A DNA stretch of 34,244 nt from Bradyrhizobium sp. GTDB lineage: Bacteria > Pseudomonadota > Alphaproteobacteria > Rhizobiales > Xanthobacteraceae. Positions 27,255-34,244 of this stretch are shown here, piece by piece. The first letter of the stretch is position 1. The number at the start of each line of letters is the position of its first letter. Where the stretch lies: positions 1 through 34,244 of the forward strand of contig JAKFVP010000559.1 of assembly GCA_021732175.1 (NCBI GenBank), written 5' to 3'. Below the pieces are notes generated by a model. It had not been told where the DNA came from. It searched no databases and saw only the letters and a program-made list of their open reading frames with translations. The position numbers were made by a program, and so were the translations under genes.

Positions 27255-28982
27255 ATGGTTGCCTCTTCCAAGCACGCGATTCCAAATGAAACCCAGCATT
27301 GCGATGTGTTGGTCGCCGGCTCCGGCGCAAGCGGCATGGTTGCCGCCATCGTTGCCGCGAAGAAGGGGCTGAAGGTTATCGTTGCCGAAAAGGAAGCGGT
27401 GTTCGGTGGCACAACAGCGTTATCGGGCGGCTATCTCTGGGTGCCGAACAATCCGGTGAGCATCGAAGCTGGGGTCAAGGACAGCAAGGACGCGGCGCTC
27501 GCGTATATGAAGCACGAATCGGGCAACCACTACGACGCTGCGAGGGTCGATGCATTTCTCGACGCAGGTCCCGAGATGGTTGCCTTCATGCATGCGTATA
27601 CGCAGGTGCGGTTCGAAGCGGCTCCCGCATTCTCGGATTACCATCCGGATGCGCCGGGTGGCACGCCGGGCGGTCGCTCGATACTGACGCAACCTGTCAG
27701 TGCGACAATTCTCGGATCGGATATTGACAAGCTGCGACCGCCGCGGCCTGAGCTAACGCTCTATGGCCTCGCAATCGGCTCTGGTAAAGAGCTTTGGCAC
27801 TTCTATCGCGCCACGCAGCGGCTGGAATCCTTCCTCTACGTCGCCAAACGTTTGGTCAAATTCGGGTTCGACCGCTCCGTGCGGGGCCGGTCGATGCTGT
27901 TGACCAACGGCAATGCGCTGGCCGCGCGACTGTTTCGGTCGGCGTGCGAACTCGGCGTGCCGATCTGGCTCGACAGCCCGGTGAGAACGCTCATCCGAAA
28001 CGACAGAGGCCATGTCGTCGGTGCGGAAGTGCTGACACCAAAAGGCAGGCGCCGTGTGCTGGCGAACAAGGGCGTCGTACTGGCCTGTGGCGGCTTTCCG
28101 TTTGATTTTGCCAGGCGGCAGACCCTCTACAATCACTGCGCCGGTGAGAGCGAGCATTGGTCGGCGGCGAGTCCTGGAAACACTGGAGACGGCGTACGTC
28201 TGGGCGAGTCGGTTGGCGGCGAGGTCGTCAAGGATTATCCCAACGCGGGTGCCTGGGCTCCGACCAGCCTTGTGCCGCGCAAGGATGGTACCAAGGGCCC
28301 GTTCCCCCACTTCATCGACCGCGGCAAGCCGGGCGTCATCGCTGTCTCGCGAGCCGGACGCCGCTTCGTCAACGAAGCCAACAGCTATCATGATTTCGTG
28401 CAGGGCATGGAATGTGCGTGCCCTTCGGACCAACCGGCGGAGGCATTCCTGATCGCCGATCACCGCACCATCCGCAAATACGGTCTTGGCCATGTGAAAC
28501 CGGCGCCGCTACCTCTTCAACCTTCGATCCGCTCCGGCTACCTGATGCGCGGCAACACTCTTGCCGAGCTTGCATCAGTGGCGGGCATTGAACGAAACGC
28601 TTTCGAGGAAACGGTCGCCCGCTGGAACGCGGACGTTCCGACTGGCACGGATACTGCCTTCGGCAAAGGCTCGACCGCCTACAACCGTTTTCACGGCGAT
28701 CCAGAGGTCAAGCCGAACCCGTGCCTCGCGCCGATCGCGACCGGTCCATTCTACGCTGTGCGGGTCGTCCCCGGCGATATCGGCACTTTCGCAGGCCTCA
28801 AAACCGACGAACACGCGCGTGTGATCGGCCCTGACAATACGCCGCTCAAGGGGCTTTATGCCGTCGGCAATGACATGGCGAGCGTGCTTGGCGGGAATTA
28901 TTCCGGCGGCGGCATCACGCTCGGACCGGGCATGACCTTTGGTTACATCGCGGGCCTCCATGCGGCCAGCGAACGCAACTGA
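27255..28982 (+). CDS. FAD-dependent oxidoreductase, KstD / fumarate-reductase flavoprotein family
   Basis: CDVLVAGSGASGMVAAIVAAKKGLKVIVAEKEAVFGGTTALSGGYLWVPNN; C-terminal GLYAVGNDMASVLGGNYSGGGITLGPGMTFGYIAG. Confidence 0.92.
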   Translation: MVASSKHAIPNETQHCDVLVAGSGASGMVAAIVAAKKGLKVIVAEKEAVFGGTTALSGGYLWVPNNPVSIEAGVKDSKDAALAYMKHESGNHYDAARVDAFLDAGPEMVAFMHAYTQVRFEAAPAFSDYHPDAPGGTPGGRSILTQPVSATILGSDIDKLRPPRPELTLYGLAIGSGKELWHFYRATQRLESFLYVAKRLVKFGFDRSVRGRSMLLTNGNALAARLFRSACELGVPIWLDSPVRTLIRNDRGHVVGAEVLTPKGRRRVLANKGVVLACGGFPFDFARRQTLYNHCAGESEHWSAASPGNTGDGVRLGESVGGEVVKDYPNAGAWAPTSLVPRKDGTKGPFPHFIDRGKPGVIAVSRAGRRFVNEANSYHDFVQGMECACPSDQPAEAFLIADHRTIRKYGLGHVKPAPLPLQPSIRSGYLMRGNTLAELASVAGIERNAFEETVARWNADVPTGTDTAFGKGSTAYNRFHGDPEVKPNPCLAPIATGPFYAVRVVPGDIGTFAGLKTDEHARVIGPDNTPLKGLYAVGNDMASVLGGNYSGGGITLGPGMTFGYIAGLHAASERN

Positions 28983-29020
28983 AGACCAGTATCGAGAAAC
29001 TCTAAGGGAGGAAACCCATC

Positions 29021-30184
29021 ATGACAACATGCAGAAACCTGCTTTCCGCCGGTCTGGGCCTGACTATGGCCGTCGCTTTATTGGGAGCAGCGCAGGCCCA
29101 GGATAAGGAAATCCGCATTGGTGCGTTGATCGCAGCCTCGGGGCCAACGGCCTTCATCGGCGCATCACAGAAGAACGCCTTCGAGATGCTCGTCGAACAG
29201 ATCAATGCGCGCGGCGGCATGGCCGGTAACAAGATCAGGCCGTTCCTCTACGACACCGAAGGCAACGGCACAATCGCGGCCCAGCAGTTCCGCCGCCTAA
29301 TAGATTCAGACAAGGTGCATGTTGTGGTCGGCCCCTCGACGACCGGCGAAAGCCTGGCGATCCGCGCGGTCGCAAACGAAAACAAGGTGCCGCTCGTCAG
29401 CTTCGCAGGCGCGGAAGCGGTTGTTGTGCCCCCAACCCCTTACGTCTTCAAGACTCCACCGACCGACCGCATCGTTGCCGAGCACCTGATTTCTTTCATG
29501 AAGGTCAAGGGCGCCACCTCCGTCGGCATCCTGTCCTCCGCCGATGGTTTTGGGCAGGCCGGTGCCGCAGTCGTCAAAGAGGTAGCCAGCCAACTCGGAC
29601 TGAAGGTCAACGCAGCGGAAGAGTTCGGCCCACGCGATACCGACATGACGCCGCAGATCCTCAAGATTCGGTCGAGTGGCGCCGATGCGATGCTGATCTG
29701 GAGCGTCAACCCCGGTCCGACCATCATACTCAAGAACGCGGCGGCCATTGGCTACAACAAGCCGATCTACAACAGCTATGGTGCTGCCTCGCCGCAGCTG
29801 ATCGAGCAGGCCGGCGCGGCAGCGGAGAAGTCTTACGTATCGTCCATGCGTCTGCTCGCGCCCGAGAGCCTTGCCGCAAACGATCCGATGCGCCCAGTGG
29901 TGACCAAACTCGCGGCCGATTACAAGGAGAAGTTCAAAGCCGACGCCACGACCTTCATCGGGCATCCCTCGGACGCGATGCTGCTCATCGAGGAAGCGCT
30001 GAAAAAGGCTGGCGGGTCCCCGGATCGCGAGAAGCTGGCGGAAGCCATGCGCAGTGGCATTTCCTTCCCCGGCGCCAACGGGATGTTTCGCTTCACTGAC
30101 GCCAACCACAACGGCCTCGACCGGGAGTCGCAGTCGATGGTGATGCTGCAGGTTCAAGGCGGCAAGTTCGTCACCGTGAAGTGA
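29021..30184 (+). CDS. Liv-type ABC transporter substrate-binding protein
   Basis: Signal peptide; IRIGALIAASGPTAFIGASQKNAFEMLVEQINARGGMAGNKIRPFLYDTEG. Confidence 0.92.
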   Translation: MTTCRNLLSAGLGLTMAVALLGAAQAQDKEIRIGALIAASGPTAFIGASQKNAFEMLVEQINARGGMAGNKIRPFLYDTEGNGTIAAQQFRRLIDSDKVHVVVGPSTTGESLAIRAVANENKVPLVSFAGAEAVVVPPTPYVFKTPPTDRIVAEHLISFMKVKGATSVGILSSADGFGQAGAAVVKEVASQLGLKVNAAEEFGPRDTDMTPQILKIRSSGADAMLIWSVNPGPTIILKNAAAIGYNKPIYNSYGAASPQLIEQAGAAAEKSYVSSMRLLAPESLAANDPMRPVVTKLAADYKEKFKADATTFIGHPSDAMLLIEEALKKAGGSPDREKLAEAMRSGISFPGANGMFRFTDANHNGLDRESQSMVMLQVQGGKFVTVK

Positions 30185-30246
30185 CCTGCAGGGCGGGCGG
30201 TCTTGCAATCCGTCCGTCAGCGACCGAAGCAAAGCCTGGAGGTAAA

Positions 30247-31128
30247 ATGGATACCCTGCTGCAAATCCTGATCACGGGCCTCGTCGTCGGCTGCATTTAC
30301 GGCATGGCGGCACTTGGTTTCACCATTGTGTACAATGCTACCAAACTGATCAATTTCGCCAACGGCGAATTCCTGATGCTCGGCGGCGTTCTTCTTGCCT
30401 GCGCGGCGCAGGCCGCCAAACTGCCGATGTCGCTGGCGCTCCTGCTCGCTGTAGCGGGTGCGGCGCTTACCGGCTGGCTGATGCAGCGCTGCATTCTCGA
30501 TATGGCGATGGCGCGCAGTTCCGATCCGTTGACGCTGGTGATGCTGACCATCGGCGTGGCGCTCGCCTTGCGCGGGGCAGCCGCGCTCGCCTTCGGGCGT
30601 GAAATCACGTTCGTGCCGGAATTCGGGCTTTTGCCGCTGGTGTTGATAGGCAACGTCTACATTCCGAGCCAAGGCCTCTGGATCATCTTCGTCCTGGCGC
30701 TGACCAGCACCGTTTTGTGGTACATGTTCTCGAAAACCATGTTCGGCAAGGCAATGCGCGCCGCGAGTCAAGAACCGAGGGCCGCCGCCCTTTGCGGCAT
30801 CGAGCCGAAGCGCGCCGCCGCCATCGCCATGACCTTGGCGGGTGCGCTCGGTGGTTTGGCCGGCGCGATGCTCGCCCCGATATCCGCAGCGTTCTACGAA
30901 AACGGCATCTTCCTTGGTCTCAAGGGCTTCGCGGCGGCTGTCGCCGGCGGGCTGGGCAACCCCATCGGAGCTATTGTCGGTGGACTGTTGATCGGCGTTG
31001 TTGAGAGCCTGTCCGCCGGATACGTCGCCTCCGGCTTCAAGGATGCCGTCGGTTTTATCCTTCTCATTCTCGTTCTAATCCTTAGGCCGCAGGGCCTCGT
31101 CGGTCGCGCCATCGTTACACGGGTCTGA
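30247..31128 (+). CDS. livH: Branched-chain amino acid-type ABC permease (LivH family)
   Basis: LLQILITGLVVGCIYGMAALGFTIVYNATKLINFANGEFLMLGG; RBS ggaggtaaa places the start at 30247. Confidence 0.9.
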   Translation: MDTLLQILITGLVVGCIYGMAALGFTIVYNATKLINFANGEFLMLGGVLLACAAQAAKLPMSLALLLAVAGAALTGWLMQRCILDMAMARSSDPLTLVMLTIGVALALRGAAALAFGREITFVPEFGLLPLVLIGNVYIPSQGLWIIFVLALTSTVLWYMFSKTMFGKAMRAASQEPRAAALCGIEPKRAAAIAMTLAGALGGLAGAMLAPISAAFYENGIFLGLKGFAAAVAGGLGNPIGAIVGGLLIGVVESLSAGYVASGFKDAVGFILLILVLILRPQGLVGRAIVTRV

Positions 31129-31131
31129 GCC

Positions 31132-32097
31132 ATGACCACTTCGACATCGAATTCCAACCTCCGGCATGACGCGGTTATCCTCGCAGGCCTTGCTGTGGTT
31201 CTTACGCTCGCAGAACTAGCGCTGACCAGCCAGTTCCATCGCTCGATTCTGATCCTGTCGATGATCCACGCTATCGCGGCCATTGGCCTTACGTTGCTGC
31301 TGGGCTACGCAGGGCAGGTCTCGCTCGGCCAAGGCGCCTTCATGGGCATTGGCGCTTATGCGGCGGCCTTTGCCCTGCAGAAGCTGGCGCTGCCAGCGCC
31401 CGTGGCGCTGGTGGCTGCGGTGCTATTGCCGGGGCTGCTCGGCTTCTTGATCGCCCGACCGATCCTGCGCCTGTCGGGCCACAATCTCGCGCTGGGCACA
31501 TTGGCGCTCGGCGCCGTGTTTTTCGTCGTGGCGGCGCAATGGCGCAGCGTTACCGGTGGCCTCGACCCCGGTATCGTCGATCTGCCGAGTCTGGCGATCG
31601 CGGGTTTCAGCCACGAGCGTATACTCTACATTCTGGCGGGCATCTCGTTGCTGTCGGCGATCGCCGTCGCCGTATCACTCGTAGACGGGCGGTTCGGGCG
31701 CGGCCTGATGGTGCTAAGAACATCCGAACTCGTTGCCGCTTGCATGGGCGTCGATACGGTTCGGGCCAAGTCTATGGTCTTCGCCATCGCCGCCGCTTTG
31801 TCCGGCCTGTCTGGCGCTCTTCTGGCGCTTTATCTACGCTCATTCAACGCCAGCGCCTTCGGTGTCGGGCTCTCCATCGAGCTTTTGATGATGGTCATCC
31901 TCGGGTCGCTTTCGACCGTCTGGGGCGCGATCTTCGGCGCCTTCGCCATCATAGTCCTGCCCAACCTACTCGAAGGCTTCGATCACGCCAAACACCTAAT
32001 CTATGGTCTTGTCATGGTAGGCATCATGATGTTCGCTCCCCGGGGTCTTGGAGAAACGTTGTTCCGCCTTGTCACCCGCAAGAGAAGCGTCGCATGA
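31132..32097 (+). CDS. livM: Branched-chain amino acid-type ABC permease (LivM family)
   Basis: AIAAIGLTLLLGYAGQVSLGQGAFMGIGAYAAA; 4-bp overlap with the next CDS. Confidence 0.9.
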   Translation: MTTSTSNSNLRHDAVILAGLAVVLTLAELALTSQFHRSILILSMIHAIAAIGLTLLLGYAGQVSLGQGAFMGIGAYAAAFALQKLALPAPVALVAAVLLPGLLGFLIARPILRLSGHNLALGTLALGAVFFVVAAQWRSVTGGLDPGIVDLPSLAIAGFSHERILYILAGISLLSAIAVAVSLVDGRFGRGLMVLRTSELVAACMGVDTVRAKSMVFAIAAALSGLSGALLALYLRSFNASAFGVGLSIELLMMVILGSLSTVWGAIFGAFAIIVLPNLLEGFDHAKHLIYGLVMVGIMMFAPRGLGETLFRLVTRKRSVA

Positions 32098-32876
32098 GCA
32101 GCACGCCTCTGGCTTCGATCAAGGGCCTGTCGAAGCGATTCGGCGGCATTGCGGCCGTGTCTGACGTGTCGTTCGACCTGGTCGCCGGGGAAGTCACGGC
32201 GCTGATAGGTCCGAATGGCGCAGGCAAGACCACGCTGATCAATCTCGTTACGGGTGTTCTCGCCTGCGACGGTGGCACAATCAGCCTCGAAGGAGAGGAC
32301 ATCACCGCTCGGCCGACGCATCAGCGCGGCACGGCCGGCATCGCGCGAACGTATCAGACCCCGCAGATAGCGCATGGCATGAGTGTTCTGACCAACGTAA
32401 TGGCGGGCGCTTACCGGTTCGGCCAGCATGGCCTGTTGAGTTCCGTGTTCCGACCCTGGGTGGTCATGAAAGAAAATGACGAAATGGCTGCTCGCGCCGC
32501 GCAGTGTCTTACGCGTGCGGGCGTCGCCGAGCAGTGGTGGCAGCGTCTGGCGACGGATCTGCCCTATGGGCTTCAGCGCCGCGTCGAAATCGCCCGCTCA
32601 TTGGCGCAAGATCCCAAGCTGCTGTTGCTGGACGAGCCCGCCGCGGGCCTCAATCCAAGCGAAACGGCGGACCTGTCGCGTCTGCTTTCTGAGATCGCCG
32701 CAGATGGCCGCGCCGTCCTGCTTGTCGAACACGACATGGGCATGGTGATGTCGATTTCCTCGCATATCGTTGTGGTGAATTTCGGTCGCAAGCTTGCAGA
32801 GGGTACGCCGAAAGACATCGCATCGAACAAGGACGTGATTGCTGCCTACCTCGGCGCGGATGAGGCGGTGGCCTGA
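32094..32876 (+). CDS. livG: ABC transporter ATP-binding protein (LivG family)
   Basis: MSSTPLASIKGLSKRFGGIAAVSDVSFDL..., Walker A GPNGAGKTT, LLLLDEPAAGLNPSE; internal start of ORF 31539-32876. Confidence 0.9.
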   Translation: MSSTPLASIKGLSKRFGGIAAVSDVSFDLVAGEVTALIGPNGAGKTTLINLVTGVLACDGGTISLEGEDITARPTHQRGTAGIARTYQTPQIAHGMSVLTNVMAGAYRFGQHGLLSSVFRPWVVMKENDEMAARAAQCLTRAGVAEQWWQRLATDLPYGLQRRVEIARSLAQDPKLLLLDEPAAGLNPSETADLSRLLSEIAADGRAVLLVEHDMGMVMSISSHIVVVNFGRKLAEGTPKDIASNKDVIAAYLGADEAVA

Positions 32877-32877
32877 A

Positions 32878-33603
32878 ATGACCGAGCTTCTCTCTATTGC
32901 CGATTTGAAGGCTGGCTACGGCCCGGTCGAAGTGCTTCACGGCATTTCCATCGCCATTCGAAAAGGTGAAATCTTCTCCATCGTCGGCGCCAACGGCGCC
33001 GGGAAATCGACGCTTCTCAATACGATTTCAGGCTTCAACCCGATCCGCTCCGGCGCCATCGTGTTTGACGGACGACCGATTGCTGGAACCGCTCCAGCAA
33101 TGATCGCGCGCGCTGGCCTACGTCATGTGCCGGAAGGACGACGCGTTTTTGCCGAGATGACGGTGGAAGAAAACCTGTCTCTCGGCGGCTATGGCCAGCC
33201 GCATGCTGAAGTCGCCGATCGGATCGACCGGATTTACGAGCTGTTTCCGCGCCTCGTAGAGCGGCGGACGCAGGCGGCGGGCACTATGTCCGGCGGCGAG
33301 CAGCAGATGTTGGCCATTGGCAGGGCCCTGGCGGCTAAACCAAGGGTGCTGATGCTTGATGAGCCATCGATGGGGCTCGCACCTCAGGTCGTTGCTGAAA
33401 TATTCCGCCTGATCTTGCGCATGCGACACGAATTGGGACTTGGGATACTTCTGGTTGAGCAAAATGCCAAAGCAGCGCTGCGTATCGCAGACCGCGCCTG
33501 CGTGCTGTCTCTGGGGCAGATCACTCTGCGCGGCGCAGGCGCAGATCTCTTGAATGATCCGAGTGTCGTCGAGGCGTTTCTTGGGGGGAACGCGGCTACT
33601 TGA
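32878..33603 (+). CDS. livF: ABC transporter ATP-binding protein (LivF family)
   Basis: MTELLSIADLKAGYGPVEVLHGISIAI, GANGAGKST, MSGGEQQMLAIGRALAAKPRVLMLDEPSMGLAP. Confidence 0.92.
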   Translation: MTELLSIADLKAGYGPVEVLHGISIAIRKGEIFSIVGANGAGKSTLLNTISGFNPIRSGAIVFDGRPIAGTAPAMIARAGLRHVPEGRRVFAEMTVEENLSLGGYGQPHAEVADRIDRIYELFPRLVERRTQAAGTMSGGEQQMLAIGRALAAKPRVLMLDEPSMGLAPQVVAEIFRLILRMRHELGLGILLVEQNAKAALRIADRACVLSLGQITLRGAGADLLNDPSVVEAFLGGNAAT

Positions 33604-33962
33604 TGGAAACCCACCGCATCTCCGAGTCAGGACCGGATCGCGAACTGCTTGGATCGCTGCGTGCTCTTACAGGACTGGATACCCCCGCAACCATAGAGCG
33701 TTTCGAGACCGAGTATCCGAATGCAACTTTCTGGGCGACGTTCGGTCAATCCGAAGCCTCGGGCTTGGCGATGCTTTCGCCGTACCGCGACCGTCCGAAA
33801 TCCGCGGGCCGGCCGCTGTTTTGGCGCAGCATCGCGGTCGTCGATGGCGATGACCGCGCGAATCCGGCCGGCGAAATCATCGACTTCGTGAACGGACAAA
33901 TCGCTCGCTACAAACGGCCGAAGCACGTTGTGTTGGTCGATAAACTTCCGAGGACTGCGGGG
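33603..33962 (+). pseudogene. Second acyl-CoA ligase (ANL) remnant lacking the N-terminal half and an internal segment
   Basis: LTGLDTPATIERFETEYPNATFWATFGQSEASGLAMLSPYRDRPKSAGRPLFWRSIAVVDGDDRANPAGEI joined directly to NGQIARYKRPKHVVLVDKLPRTA; no TGK-type catalytic-lysine end. Confidence 0.83.
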
Positions 33963-34039
33963 GCGACCTCGATCGGGCTGCTGTTAAATCAGCGCACGGC
34001 AGACGTAGCGGTAAAGGTAACCCGCCACGACGGGCTGCC

Positions 34040-34243
34040 TCATCCGACCGCGGCAGAGAGGCGCCGAATACCATCGCGCCATTCCCGCTGTAGCCGCGCG
34101 CAGAGTTCTGCGACCGGAATGATGTCGTTGACGCCGCCGACTCCCTGTCCCGCGGTCCAGATATCCTTCCACAGTTTCGGGCTGATCTCGCGCGCGACGT
34201 TGAAGCTGCTGTGGTCCTTCGGGTTGTCGTACGGGCGGTTCAG
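34040..34243 (-). CDS. Nitronate monooxygenase / 2-nitropropane dioxygenase-like, C-terminal part (extends beyond window)
   Basis: Reverse frame reads LNRPYDNPKDHSSFNVAREISPKLWKDIWTAGQGVGGVNDIIPVAELCARLQREWRDGIRRLSAAVG*; not in the supplied ORF list. Confidence 0.72.
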   Translation of the reverse strand: MNRPYDNPKDHSSFNVAREISPKLWKDIWTAGQGVGGVNDIIPVAELCARLQREWRDGIRRLSAAVG

Positions 34244-34244
34244 C

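Noticed and set aside
27753-28493. 246-aa minus-strand ORF antisense to the KstD-like gene
   Set aside because: No motif support; the plus-strand flavoprotein explains the locus.
29306-30232. 308-aa minus-strand ORF antisense to the Liv-type SBP
   Set aside because: No recognisable family; shadow of a well-supported CDS.
31539-32093. N-terminal extension of the livG ORF
   Set aside because: It overlaps livM in another frame; the ATG at 32094 with a 4-bp overlap gives the standard LivG N-terminus.

Overview
Alphaproteobacterial-type, high-GC window with four blocks. (1) 1-7.8 kb: fatty-acid/acyl-CoA catabolism (2,4-dienoyl-CoA-reductase-like flavoenzyme, two paralogous SDRs, enoyl-CoA hydratase, two acyl-CoA dehydrogenases, TetR regulator), with a perfect 22-bp palindrome in a divergent promoter. 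(2) 8.0-15.9 kb: a compact alkane-oxidation cluster resembling the Pseudomonas putida GPo1 alk genes: divergent alkS-like LAL/LuxR regulator, alkB, two-domain rubredoxin alkG, aldehyde dehydrogenase alkH and GMC alcohol dehydrogenase alkJ. It has a perfect 20-bp palindrome in the alkS/alkB intergenic region and ends directly at IS remnants. (3) 15.9-25.4 kb: a mosaic of IS remnants and chimeric gene fragments around intact PAS-GGDEF-EAL, PilZ and Bug-type genes. This region holds a relic sigma-54 module: a PAS-regulator pseudogene with one in-frame stop, clustered TGAGGAC repeats, two full-consensus -24/-12 promoters plus one degenerate one, and a duplicated acyl-CoA-ligase leader. (4) 25.4-34.2 kb: IclR regulator, SDR, KstD-like flavoprotein, complete Liv-type ABC transporter, a second acyl-CoA-ligase remnant and the end of a nitronate monooxygenase gene. 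No tRNA, rRNA or CRISPR was recognised. All family calls come from reading motifs; no database search was run.
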